NCBI GenBank assembly: GCA_900551455.1
Contig: URVV01000019.1
Span: 1 to 17,293, forward strand
Direction: 5' to 3'
DNA length: 17,293 nucleotides
Origin: an uncultured Mycoplasmatota bacterium
Lineage (GTDB): Bacteria > Bacillota_I > Bacilli_A > RF39 > UBA660
The notes beneath the pieces were generated by a model. The model worked only from the letters and a program-made list of their open reading frames with translations, ran no database searches and was not told where the DNA came from. This document shows, piece after piece, positions 1 through 7,432 of this stretch; the stretch's first letter is position 1, and each line of letters begins with the position of its first letter. The position numbers were made by a program, and so were the translations under genes.

Positions 1-2
1 TT

Positions 3-590
3 GATGGAACATATGTAAAAGATGGGAATGGGAAGATAATATATCAAAAGGGATGCAAGCCAGCCCAAGCAAATGGAACGACATATAGTTGCACCAGTAA
101 TACGTGGAGTTTAAATGATAAGGCATTAACGCAAATAGATAAAGTAACATATTATTTAGGAGGAACAAATAGTAATAGTCATAGTGGATCATCATATTAT
201 GCCCTTGAAAGGGGAACGACGGTTTATGGAACAAATCCGACAAATTGGAGTGGATATGTAGGACTGGCTTATCCATCGGATTATATTTATACATTTGCGA
301 ATGGGGTAGATGAGACGTGCTTTAATGATGGGTACAATTGCAATACATCAGATGGTGCAGTACCAACGTCATCGTGGATGAAGGTGATGTATGGATCATC
401 AGATGCTCAATGGTTAATTTCCTCTAATTCTGGGTATGCTGATGGTGGTTTCGATGTGCGTAGTACAGGGAATGTCAACGGCAACAATTACGTCGGCGAC
501 TCGGATGGGGTTCGTCCAACGGTGTATCTTTCATCTGGAATCAAATTAGAGGGAGAGGGGACAAGTAGTAGTCCTTATCAGATACAGTAA
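3..590 (+). CDS. C-terminal part of a DUF6273-like variable surface protein (5' end outside window)
   Basis: The reading frame is open from the window edge, so the gene is 5'-truncated; about 195 residues are visible. The C-terminal part has a W-L-I-S motif, then a Gly/Asn-rich stretch, then GVRPTVYL and a short SSSPYQIQ tail. This order (WLIS, variable stretch, GVRP, hydrophobic strand) resembles DUF6273-like, C-type-lectin/FGE-fold-like domains found in surface or prepilin-like proteins of gut Bacillota; that is recalled family knowledge, not a search. Four cysteines lie in the visible part, at least two spaced as a possible disulfide pair (TCFNDGYNC). Base use is richer in G and C than in the rest of the window, most clearly near 450-515. 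The function is probably surface display or ligand binding, but the exact role is unknown. An intrinsic-terminator-like hairpin begins at its stop codon. Confidence 0.6.
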   Translation, partial: DGTYVKDGNGKIIYQKGCKPAQANGTTYSCTSNTWSLNDKALTQIDKVTYYLGGTNSNSHSGSSYYALERGTTVYGTNPTNWSGYVGLAYPSDYIYTFANGVDETCFNDGYNCNTSDGAVPTSSWMKVMYGSSDAQWLISSNSGYADGGFDVRSTGNVNGNNYVGDSDGVRPTVYLSSGIKLEGEGTSSSPYQIQ

Positions 591-612
591 AGGAACTCTA
601 AAGAGTTCCTTT
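590..612. terminator. Hairpin between convergent surface-protein gene and clpP
   Basis: A perfect 9-bp stem (590-598 with 603-611) has the loop TAAA. It overlaps the stop codons of both converging genes. Neither side has a long T run (only TTTA on the + side), so it is a plausible but weak bidirectional terminator. Confidence 0.55.
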
Positions 613-1177
613 ATAGTATTTTATCTATGATACCGTATTCTAGAGCTTCTTGGGCATTCATATAGTAGTCTCTGTCGGTATCTTTTTCTATTTGTTTAAT
701 TGTTTTTTTGGTATTTTTAGCAAGAATAGAATTTAATTTGGTACGTAGATTTAATATTCTTTTAGCAACAATATCTATTTCTGTTGCTTGTCCTTTTACT
801 CCACCTAGAGGTTGATGAATCATAACTTCACTATTAGGTAGACAATATCTCTTACCTTTTTTTCCACAAGATAAAAGGAAAGCTGCCATTGAAGCACACA
901 TACCAACACAAGTTGTTGATACATCACTTTTAATAAAGTTCATTGTATCAAAGATAGCCATTCCTGAAGTTATAGAACCTCCGGGAGAATTAATATAGAG
1001 ATAAATATCTCCTTCATCAATACTGTCAAGATATAGGAGTTCAGCAATAACAACATTGGCTAAGTCATCATCTATTTCTCCACTTAGTAGAATAATACGA
1101 TTTTTTAAAAGACGAGAATATATGTCGTAAGCACGTTCTCCCATATTACTTTTTTCAATTACTGTTGGAATTAACAT
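611..1177 (-). CDS. clpP: ATP-dependent Clp protease proteolytic subunit ClpP
   Basis: This 188-residue protein has the length of a mature ClpP (about 190-200). ClpP is a cytoplasmic serine peptidase that forms a double-heptamer barrel and degrades proteins fed by ClpX or ClpC. The catalytic triad can be read: Ser96 in CASMAA, His121 in MIHQPLGG, and Asp170 in TDRDYYM. INSPGGS at 62-68 supplies the oxyanion-hole Gly-Gly, and the C-terminus AQEALEYGIIDKIL is typical of the family. The start is supported by a GGTGA ribosome site a few bases upstream. The nucleophile motif is CASMAA where most ClpP have AASMGA, a mild difference that leaves the triad intact. It is the only long gene on the minus strand and is monocistronic, divergent from the metallo-hydrolase and convergent with the surface-protein gene. 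Confidence 0.93.
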   Translation of the reverse strand: MLIPTVIEKSNMGERAYDIYSRLLKNRIILLSGEIDDDLANVVIAELLYLDSIDEGDIYLYINSPGGSITSGMAIFDTMNFIKSDVSTTCVGMCASMAAFLLSCGKKGKRYCLPNSEVMIHQPLGGVKGQATEIDIVAKRILNLRTKLNSILAKNTKKTIKQIEKDTDRDYYMNAQEALEYGIIDKIL

Positions 1178-1250
1178 TTTATCACCTATATATATAATAA
1201 TATAAAAGGGGATTATTTTGTTTAGGAAGAAGTCGACAAAAAAGTATATA

Positions 1251-1279
1251 TTGTTATATAGATGAATGTATGTTATAAT
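1251..1279 (+). promoter_or_regulatory. Promoter of the metallo-hydrolase gene (extended -10)
   Basis: TTGTTA at 1251-1256 and TATAAT at 1274-1279 are 17 bases apart, and a TG one base upstream of the -10 (1271-1272) makes an extended -10. Transcription should start near 1286, about 50 bases before the ATG. Confidence 0.65.
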
Positions 1280-1296
1280 TTGGTTAGATATGATAT

Positions 1297-1322
1297 AAAG
1301 TTGTCTTAAGACAGCTTTTTTT
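1297..1322 (+). terminator. Leader hairpin with T-tract (possible attenuator)
   Basis: A 9-bp stem with one G-T pair (1297-1305 with 1310-1318) and loop TTAA runs into a seven-T tract at 1316-1322. It has the form of an intrinsic terminator, but lies between the promoter above and the ribosome site of the gene at 1337. No + strand gene precedes it that would need a terminator. It could attenuate transcription or stabilise the 5' end. Confidence 0.55.
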
Positions 1323-1336
1323 GGAAAGGTTTAGGT

Positions 1337-1879
1337 ATGAAAATAGAGAGAGTTATAGTTGGAAGACTTTTATGTAATTGTTATTTGTTATCTTATGGAG
1401 AGAAGGTTTTAATTATTGATCCGGGAGATAACTATGAGATGATTGTTGAGAAGATTGGCAAGAGAGAAGTGGTAGGAGTTATTGTTACTCATAGACATTT
1501 TGATCATATTGGGGCTTTATCTATGATAGTAGATAAGTATAAGGTTAAGGTATATGATAGAAGTAATTTAGTTAATGGATGGAATGTTATTGATGTTTTT
1601 AAGTTTATAGTTATATATACTCCAGGACATAAGGAAGATGCAATAACTATTTATTTTAAGGATGATAAGGTAATGTTTTGTGGAGATTTTATTTTTAGGG
1701 ATTCGATAGGTAGATGGGATCTTGAAGGAGGTAATATTCAAGAGATGTGTAGATCTATTTTAGAAATTAAGAAGTATGATAGGGATATTATAATATATCC
1801 GGGACACGGAGATAAGACTACATTAGGGTATGAAATGGATAATAATATTTATTTTAGGGATGATGTAAAATACTTTTGA
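1337..1879 (+). CDS. Metallo-beta-lactamase fold hydrolase, glyoxalase-II-like
   Basis: This 180-residue cytoplasmic protein has all the metal ligands of the metallo-beta-lactamase superfamily. They are HRHFDH at 52-57 (HxHxDH), His98 in TPGHKED, Asp117 in FCGDFIF, and His157 in YPGHGDKTT. The segment DSIGRWDL (122-129) matches the G-S-I-G-R-x-D-L region of the short glyoxalase-II-like group (YcbL/GloB type), which hydrolyses thioesters such as S-lactoylglutathione or related substrates with a dinuclear Zn/Fe centre. The substrate cannot be told from sequence: the protein lacks the extra C-terminal domain of true glyoxalase II, so a general thioester hydrolase is as likely. The ATG is preceded by an AGG-type ribosome site. 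The gene appears monocistronic, with its own promoter and a leader hairpin. Confidence 0.88.
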   Translation: MKIERVIVGRLLCNCYLLSYGEKVLIIDPGDNYEMIVEKIGKREVVGVIVTHRHFDHIGALSMIVDKYKVKVYDRSNLVNGWNVIDVFKFIVIYTPGHKEDAITIYFKDDKVMFCGDFIFRDSIGRWDLEGGNIQEMCRSILEIKKYDRDIIIYPGHGDKTTLGYEMDNNIYFRDDVKYF

Positions 1880-1952
1880 CAAAGTTATAAAGATAATTGC
1901 TTTTATGTTTTATTAATTATGGGTATAATGGTTATAGATAGGAGGAATTGTA

Positions 1953-2918
1953 ATGAAAAAAATAGGAAAGATAACTATTTTATTTGTAATAGGAATAGTT
2001 ATTTTGATAGGGGTAGATGGTTTTTCAGCAAAGTATTTAAAGACTAGACCGTTGATTGCTAAGAAAGAAGATGCTCGTTATGAAGATAAGAGTTATGATG
2101 GGAAAGAAAACTTATATAGTATAGATTTAGGAGTAGTATATAAATCATTGTTTGCTGATATATATTATTGTGATACGACAGTAGATACTTATAATGATGG
2201 ACATATGGAAAGGGAACAGAAAATAATTAGATATTATCTTAAGAAGGGGGAAAAGTTTACTTGTAAGAGTTCAATTAGTTATTATCCAAATTCAGAGGAA
2301 ATAAAAGATTATCTAAATAGTAGTAATCCGAGTGATCTAGAGTATATTAAGGCTGTAGCTAAGAGTTTATATAGGGAAAATTTAACGGGAATTTATGATA
2401 TTAATAATAAGATGGGGGTAATGATATGTAATTTCTTGGGATATCCAATTGATAATGAATATAGAGATATTTATATGTTTAATATAAATGATTTTAGTAA
2501 GGATCCGGTTAAGTTAGTGATAGATGGATTTGATTTGACTTGGAGGAGTATGAATTATAAATCATCTCCGAGTGGAAATATTCTTAGTTTTTATTATGGA
2601 TGTGGTTATAAGGATCAATGGGCAGGTAATAGAAAATATAGTATTGAAGACTGTAATAATAATAAAAAGACATCAGGAATATATGTTTTTAGAGTTAATG
2701 GAATAAATGATTATGAGAAGATTAATTTTTATAAGCAGGATAATAGTTATTTAAGGGAATATCCAGATAGTTATTTTCTTATTGATAAAGTTATTAATGA
2801 TGAAGAGATGATTATTAAGTTTGTACTTACTAAAAATAAACAGGAAGAACCTGAGAAGATATTGAGGGTTAAATGGAATTTTATTAATGGAAAGAGTGAG
2901 GAGTATTCTGATGAGTAA
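1953..2918 (+). CDS. Unrecognised membrane-anchored or exported protein paired with XRE regulator
   Basis: This 321-residue protein matches no family I recognise. Residues about 5-26 form one hydrophobic segment after MKK, followed by GFSA, so it is either a signal peptide or an N-terminal anchor; the rest should lie outside the cell. The outer part is rich in Tyr, Asp, Asn and Lys and has several cysteines (YYCDT, FTCKSS, MICNF, YGCGY, EDCNN). The segment SPSGNILSFYYGCG and the alternating strand-like pattern hint at a beta-rich, possibly propeller-like fold; this is a guess. AGGAGG at 1940-1945 lies 7 bases before the ATG, and a TATAAT at 1924-1929 may be its -10 box, without a clear -35. 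The 3' end overlaps the next gene by 8 bases, so the two are translationally coupled. A role as extracytoplasmic partner of the membrane XRE protein is an inference from this coupling. Confidence 0.75.
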   Translation: MKKIGKITILFVIGIVILIGVDGFSAKYLKTRPLIAKKEDARYEDKSYDGKENLYSIDLGVVYKSLFADIYYCDTTVDTYNDGHMEREQKIIRYYLKKGEKFTCKSSISYYPNSEEIKDYLNSSNPSDLEYIKAVAKSLYRENLTGIYDINNKMGVMICNFLGYPIDNEYRDIYMFNINDFSKDPVKLVIDGFDLTWRSMNYKSSPSGNILSFYYGCGYKDQWAGNRKYSIEDCNNNKKTSGIYVFRVNGINDYEKINFYKQDNSYLREYPDSYFLIDKVINDEEMIIKFVLTKNKQEEPEKILRVKWNFINGKSEEYSDE

Positions 2919-3528
2919 GTTAGTAGGAGATAGAATATATTCACTTAGAAAGAAATTAGGATTGTCACAAGAAGAATTTGCTAATAGAATTGGTGTATCT
3001 AGACAGGTAGTTAGTAAGTGGGAGATGAATCAAGTAGTACCTCTTACTGATAAGTTAAAGAAAATTAGTGAAGAGTTTAATGTTAGTTATGAAGAGATAT
3101 TTAATGATAAAATAGTTGTTAATAATAAAAGAAGAAAAGTATTTAAGTATGTAGTAATGTATTTGATATTGGTGGTTATTGAAATTGGGATAATATTTGT
3201 ATATACATATATTCAAAATAATAAGGGAATGAAGTATAATTGTTTAGGTGTACAGAGTTATTATATAGATAAGATATATGATAGTGATGATATTAATTAT
3301 AATTATGTTACTTTAAAGAATAGAGATAATAATATTAAGACTGTTAAAATATCTAAGTTAATAGCTACTTATTTAGATAGTGGTAAGAGTTATGAGTTTA
3401 CTTTTAAAGGGGTAAATGATACATTAGATATGGATTATATATTTAATAATAATGAGATAATTAATATTAGATATATTGAGAATTATGTTAATAGTAATGA
3501 TGGACTTAGTTGTAAAAAGAAGCGTTAG
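2911..3528 (+). CDS. XRE-family helix-turn-helix regulator with membrane segment and outer domain
   Basis: The 205-residue protein begins with an HTH_3/XRE DNA-binding domain (about residues 5-58). The helices SQEEFANRIGV and SRQVVSKWEMN are typical. A basic stretch (NNKRRKVFK) then leads into one membrane helix at about residues 69-92, followed by about 110 residues that should face outside. I chose the ATG at 2911 because GAGGAG at 2898-2903 stands 7 bases upstream and the HTH begins at once; an in-frame ATG at 2887 would add eight residues with no clear ribosome site. The gene overlaps the stop of the upstream membrane-protein gene. The architecture suggests a DNA-binding protein held at the membrane and responsive to an outside or envelope signal, with the upstream protein as a possible sensor or inhibitor (inference). 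It ends in a strong terminator. Confidence 0.85.
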   Translation: MSKLVGDRIYSLRKKLGLSQEEFANRIGVSRQVVSKWEMNQVVPLTDKLKKISEEFNVSYEEIFNDKIVVNNKRRKVFKYVVMYLILVVIEIGIIFVYTYIQNNKGMKYNCLGVQSYYIDKIYDSDDINYNYVTLKNRDNNIKTVKISKLIATYLDSGKSYEFTFKGVNDTLDMDYIFNNNEIINIRYIENYVNSNDGLSCKKKR

Positions 3529-3543
3529 TTGACGCTTCTTTTT
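3514..3543 (+). terminator. Intrinsic terminator of the membrane-protein/XRE pair
   Basis: A perfect 12-bp stem (3514-3525 with 3532-3543), with loop TAGTTG and a T5 3' arm, overlaps the stop codon of the XRE gene. Because both arms carry A5/T5, it could work in either direction. Confidence 0.85.
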
Positions 3544-3694
3544 GATAGAAAATGTTGATAAAGAAATATTCGTATGGTATATTTATATTGTTAGAAGTTA
3601 TTATATAGGTCTTAAAAATATGATAATAGGGTAAGTAAATATTTAATGTATAAATATAATTTAAAATAAATGTGCATTTAAGGGGGAGAGTATT

Positions 3695-4858
3695 ATGGAG
3701 TTTTCTTGTAAGGAAGAGACGTTACCATCATTAGAAGAATTGTGGAAGAGATCTAGTATAAAAGCAAGGACTAATTTACCGGATTCAAATCAAAATGTAT
3801 GTGATTATTTGTATCAGAGTTGTAAGAATAATTTATCGGATGTAGCTATTGAGTATGATCCAATATATGAAGTTGAGAGTACTAAGATTACTTATCGTAA
3901 ACTTTTTCAAATGATTAGGGCTGCTGCTAGGGCATATAAACAAATTGGTGTTAAGAGGGGAGAAATTGTTACAGTTTGTCTTCCAAGTTTTGTTGAGAGT
4001 ATTGTTTCTTTTTATGCTTTGAATTTAATTGGAGCAGTTCCAAGTTATATTCATCCATTAGCAAGTAGTGAGGAAATTAAATATTATTTGAAGGAAACAA
4101 AGTCTAACACTTTTATAAGCTATAGTGATAATTATAATAATTTTAAAGATGTTGTTCAGGAACTTGGTATTAAAAATGTAATTATAACTTCTCCGTTAGA
4201 TGCACTTAGTTTAAAAGTAAAATTAAAGTTGTTGTTAAAGGGTTTTAAGAAGAATGTGGATAGTTATCCTGAAGGATATCTTAAATATCAAGATTTTATT
4301 AGGAATGGAAGAAAATATTTTGGGAAAGTTAGGGATGTATTACTTCCAACAGAGATGTGTACTATTACTCGTACTAGTGGAACTACTGGTAAATCTAAGG
4401 GAGTAATGACTTCGTCTTTTGCTTTTAATGAGATGACTAGACAGATTGCTGAGGAAACACCTAATTTATTTAGAGGCGATAAGGAATTATTAGTTTTACC
4501 ACCATATCCAGTTTATGTGATATGTAATAATATACATATGTGTTTATCACGTGGTATTACAGTTATAGTATCTCCTAAAGTGGACTATAGTAATATTCAT
4601 AAGTATTTTGTTAAATATGAAATTAATGCTATACAGGCGATTCCTAGTATTATAGATGCTATGGTAAATGATTTAGAATTTGATAAGAAAAATATAGATT
4701 TAGGTAGTTTAAAATTTATTGTTTCTGGTGGTGGTGAATTGACTACGAGAAGTAAGGAGGATGTTACTAATTTTTTGAGAAGACATCACTCAAATATAAA
4801 TATTACTGTAGGTTATGGCCTTGCTGAAATTGGAAGTTGTGCTGTTTGTTTACTTTAG
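3695..4858 (+). CDS. AMP-forming acyl-CoA ligase/synthetase-like protein, C-terminal domain missing
   Basis: This belongs to the adenylate-forming enzyme superfamily, which activates carboxylic acids as acyl-AMP and usually loads them onto CoA. The ATP-binding P-loop motif is RTSGTTGKSKG at about residues 226-236, and the second signature YGLAEIGS is near residue 374. The N-terminal region ITYRKLFQMIRAAARAYKQIG followed by CLPSFVES and NLIGAVPSYIHP is also typical. Family members run to about 500-600 residues; this one stops at 387, just after the YGxxE motif. It therefore lacks the mobile C-terminal domain with the hinge Asp/Lys and the catalytic lysine, so it probably cannot complete the reaction and may be decaying. 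It has a strong ribosome site (AGGGGGAG at 3681-3688). Sequence just after the stop belongs to an unrelated gene relic, suggesting a deletion junction. The substrate is unknown; a fatty-acid type is possible. Confidence 0.8.
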   Translation: MEFSCKEETLPSLEELWKRSSIKARTNLPDSNQNVCDYLYQSCKNNLSDVAIEYDPIYEVESTKITYRKLFQMIRAAARAYKQIGVKRGEIVTVCLPSFVESIVSFYALNLIGAVPSYIHPLASSEEIKYYLKETKSNTFISYSDNYNNFKDVVQELGIKNVIITSPLDALSLKVKLKLLLKGFKKNVDSYPEGYLKYQDFIRNGRKYFGKVRDVLLPTEMCTITRTSGTTGKSKGVMTSSFAFNEMTRQIAEETPNLFRGDKELLVLPPYPVYVICNNIHMCLSRGITVIVSPKVDYSNIHKYFVKYEINAIQAIPSIIDAMVNDLEFDKKNIDLGSLKFIVSGGGELTTRSKEDVTNFLRRHHSNINITVGYGLAEIGSCAVCLL

Positions 4859-4888
4859 TAGGAAAAGAATTAAGACTATTGAGAATAA

Positions 4889-5014
4889 AATTTATTCATA
4901 TTTAATAATTATGAATATAATGAAGAATATAAACAAGTTGGATTTACTGATGTTCTTATTAAACCATTAAAAAAAGATAATCTTCATTTGAAAATAGAAA
5001 AATATATTAAATAA
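4889..5014 (+). pseudogene. Relic of a response-regulator receiver domain (C-terminal end)
   Basis: The frame 4889-5014 encodes about 41 residues with no start codon of its own, ending in a stop at 5012-5014. Its core, GFTDVLIKPLKKDNL followed by IEKYIK, reads like the last third of a receiver (REC) domain: strand 5 with the conserved Lys before Pro, then helix 5. Such an end is common in hybrid histidine kinases and response regulators. Everything upstream of it, including the phospho-acceptor Asp, is missing, and the truncated ligase gene lies directly before. I see it as debris from a deletion that joined two genes. It is short, so a chance match is possible. Confidence 0.45.
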
Positions 5015-5079
5015 TAATCTAAGGCGTTGAATCAATTTAAAGTGCACAACTTCTGTGCACTTCTTTTTTAAAATACATA
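5011..5079 (+). repeat. Composite repeat, left copy (order B-C-A)
   Basis: Three blocks lie end to end here and recur downstream in a different order. Block B, 5011-5025 (ataataatctaaggc), recurs exactly at 9711-9725. Block C, the 25 bases 5025-5049, recurs exactly at 9426-9450. Block A, 5041-5079, recurs at 9674-9713 with one extra T. Blocks C and A overlap on a GTGCAC palindrome arm. The copies are direct and flank the two-gene dockerin/cohesin unit. Confidence 0.8.
5040..5069 (+). terminator. Intrinsic terminator after the ligase/receiver relics
   Basis: A 9-bp perfect stem (5040-5048 with 5054-5062, around GTGCAC) has the loop ACTTC and is followed by C and six T. It isolates the next promoter from upstream reading. 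The same hairpin is repeated at 9674-9703. Confidence 0.85.
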
Positions 5080-5112
5080 TTATTTTTATTGAGATTAAGA
5101 AGAGTATTTTAA

Positions 5113-5141
5113 TTGCTTTTCTTTTAAATATATTGTATAAT
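5113..5141 (+). promoter_or_regulatory. Promoter of the dockerin-cohesin unit
   Basis: TTGCTT at 5113-5118 and TATAAT at 5136-5141 are spaced by 17 bases. Transcription should start near 5148, close to the ribosome site AGGAG at 5153-5157. Confidence 0.7.
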
Positions 5142-5161
5142 TTAGTTAAGTTAGGAGTAGA

Positions 5162-7432
5162 ATGGTAATGAATAAGAAAGTTAGATTTTTAATAGCAGGT
5201 ATAATATTAATGACTATTACATTAATTGCTTATAAGATTAATGCTTCAGAGAAAATCAATGTGGTAGATTATACAAATAATGACTCATCATCGACAGTAC
5301 TTTATGAAAATGGGGATTTATTTTTATGGAATGAAACTGATAGTTATAAACTAGAGAATGTGAAGGACTTAAAAAATTTCTTAAATAGAGGCGTGTTGGT
5401 TCATTATAATGATGGGAAGATAGAAATGTTTGAGATTTACCAAATTAGGAAATTATTATTTGAAAATGTAAAGAAGTTAGATAAATACTATTATGTAACC
5501 AATGATGATAGTTTATATGCTTATGCTGATTATTTTGAAGGACCTTCTTTTGTAGATGTCTCTATTTCTAATCAAATAAGTACTTTGAAAATATTTGATA
5601 ATATCAAATCATATAAAAGTAGTAGAGATTATAATAGTGTTTTAATTCTTGATGAGAATAATTCTTTGTATATTTATGGAGAGAATATTTTTGGAATAAA
5701 AATTAATAATGGTGAGGCTATTTTAGATAGTCCAATAAAATTTGCTGATAATGTTAAAGAATACGGGAATAATTATTATATAAATATGAATAATGAATTA
5801 TTTTTCTTTGATAAAGGGATATCTAATCCTGTAAAAGTAGCTGATAATATTAATAGGGTATATACTGGAAATGTTAGTTATAATACGAATGTTATGGTGA
5901 TTTCTAATGATGAAGCAAGTTATCTCTTGATTCCAAAGATAGATTCAGACGCTGCTACAGTAAGTTTTAAAGAGAAATATATTACAAATAAGAAAATTAA
6001 AGATGTTATGATGGATGATTATTTTGTTCCTTCTGTTGAATTAGTTTATTTAACTGATGATAATGAAATATATAAAGTTGTTTATGAATCTTTTTATGGA
6101 AATGATGTTAATGAATTAAAGAACGTTTATGTAGATAATCATATAAAAGAAATGAAAAATGTTGATTTTAATGATAAAAAAAGGTTATATTATTTAAAAG
6201 ATAATGGTGAAGTGTGGACACTTGATAGTGAGGATAGCTTACTTAAAGCAATACATTATGATATTTCTTCTTTAGAAGGTTTAGATAAATATAGGTTGTT
6301 TGGTGGAGTAAAAAAAATATTTAGTCAAGGTTTTTTAATGGATGATGAGACTATATGGAGTATACATAATAGTGGTAGATATGATTCTTTAAATTATGGG
6401 GGAAGTAAACCAAATACAACGATTAATGTTCCTTCGGTGGTAAAAGGAATTTATAATGTTCCGGAAGTTATTTCACCAAAAGAAGTAATATTATTTAACT
6501 CTTCAAAGTCTAAATTTACTATAGGTGATAAGTTTGATTATCATGCAATGATTTTACCTTATAATGCAGAAAATAAAGAGATAAAATGGAGTAGTAGTAA
6601 TGAAAAGGTTGTAACTGTTAATGAGAAAGGATTAATAGAGGCTGTTGGTGTAGGAAAAGCTACTATAAAAGTTAGTGTTTTAGGGTATGATATTGAAGAT
6701 TCAGTAGAAGTTATGGTTTATCCAAAACAAAATGGAATTGAAATTGAGGGAGATAAAAAAATTAATTTAGAAGTATATGAAAAAAGATTACTTAAGGCTA
6801 ATGTACTTCCTGAAGATGCACTTGATAGAGAAGTTGAATGGTCAGTAATAGGGGATGATTCAAATGTTAGCTTTAATAATTATTGTTATGATTATGATAT
6901 TTCTGAATGTAAAGAGAAATTTGGGGTAAATACACCTTTACCAAGTAATTATGTTATAGTTTCAGTAAGTGTTGGTGGTAATTATACAATTGTTGCTTCT
7001 ACTAAAGATAAAAAATATAGTGCTAGTATTGATATAAATACTGTTGAGAAAGTTAATTATATAAATATAGATATTGATAGGAAAAATTATGATGGAACTT
7101 ATAATGCATTTATATACTTAAATGAGGATAATACTTTAAAAGTAAATACGAAAATATATCCTGAGACAGCTACAGATAAAACACTTACTTGGAATAGTGC
7201 TGATCCTTCGATAGTATCTGTATCTAAAGATGGAATTTTAACAGGACATAAGAAAGGAAGAACGCAGATAACTATTAAATCAATAGATGGTAATGCTACG
7301 GAAATGTTTAATGTAATAGTATATGATGAGAATAAAGGCATTATTGGTGATGTTAATGGTGATGGAGAAGTTAATATATTGGATGTTATTAAACTTCGTA
7401 AATATTTAGCTGGATTGGAGGCATTAGAATGA
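5162..7432 (+). CDS. Surface protein: RCC1-like repeats, Ig-like (BIG2) domains, single dockerin repeat
   Basis: The 756-residue protein has an N-terminal hydrophobic segment (about residues 8-28) that is a signal peptide or anchor. Residues about 35-410 repeat short units such as ENNSLYIYGEN and NNELFFFD, which look like a degenerate RCC1-type beta-propeller. Then come three bacterial Ig-like (BIG_2) domains: about 440-520 (KWSSSNEKVVTVNEKG), a more divergent one at 523-625, and about 630-722 (TWNSADPSIVSVSKDG). The last 28 residues (729-756) are one dockerin F-hand with a canonical calcium loop DVNGDGEVNILD. Type I dockerins have two such repeats; here there is only one. No enzymatic domain is seen. 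The stop overlaps the start of the cohesin gene (ATGA), so the two are co-translated. I list the first ATG, which stands 4 bases after AGGAG; the ATG at 5168, 10 bases after it and giving MNKKVRF, is as likely. Confidence 0.85.
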   Translation: MVMNKKVRFLIAGIILMTITLIAYKINASEKINVVDYTNNDSSSTVLYENGDLFLWNETDSYKLENVKDLKNFLNRGVLVHYNDGKIEMFEIYQIRKLLFENVKKLDKYYYVTNDDSLYAYADYFEGPSFVDVSISNQISTLKIFDNIKSYKSSRDYNSVLILDENNSLYIYGENIFGIKINNGEAILDSPIKFADNVKEYGNNYYINMNNELFFFDKGISNPVKVADNINRVYTGNVSYNTNVMVISNDEASYLLIPKIDSDAATVSFKEKYITNKKIKDVMMDDYFVPSVELVYLTDDNEIYKVVYESFYGNDVNELKNVYVDNHIKEMKNVDFNDKKRLYYLKDNGEVWTLDSEDSLLKAIHYDISSLEGLDKYRLFGGVKKIFSQGFLMDDETIWSIHNSGRYDSLNYGGSKPNTTINVPSVVKGIYNVPEVISPKEVILFNSSKSKFTIGDKFDYHAMILPYNAENKEIKWSSSNEKVVTVNEKGLIEAVGVGKATIKVSVLGYDIEDSVEVMVYPKQNGIEIEGDKKINLEVYEKRLLKANVLPEDALDREVEWSVIGDDSNVSFNNYCYDYDISECKEKFGVNTPLPSNYVIVSVSVGGNYTIVASTKDKKYSASIDINTVEKVNYINIDIDRKNYDGTYNAFIYLNEDNTLKVNTKIYPETATDKTLTWNSADPSIVSVSKDGILTGHKKGRTQITIKSIDGNATEMFNVIVYDENKGIIGDVNGDGEVNILDVIKLRKYLAGLEALE

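Noticed and set aside
5026..5032. GTTGAAT resembling an integron attC core (GTTRRRY), also at 9427-9433
   Set aside because: No matching RYYYAAC partner at the right spacing and no integrase in the window; a seven-base degenerate match is expected by chance.
7099..7341. Minus-strand frames inside the dockerin, cohesin, scpA, phosphorylase and trpS genes
   Set aside because: They are antisense shadows with low-complexity Leu/Ile/Phe/Ser content and no ribosome sites, lying within genes with clear homology.
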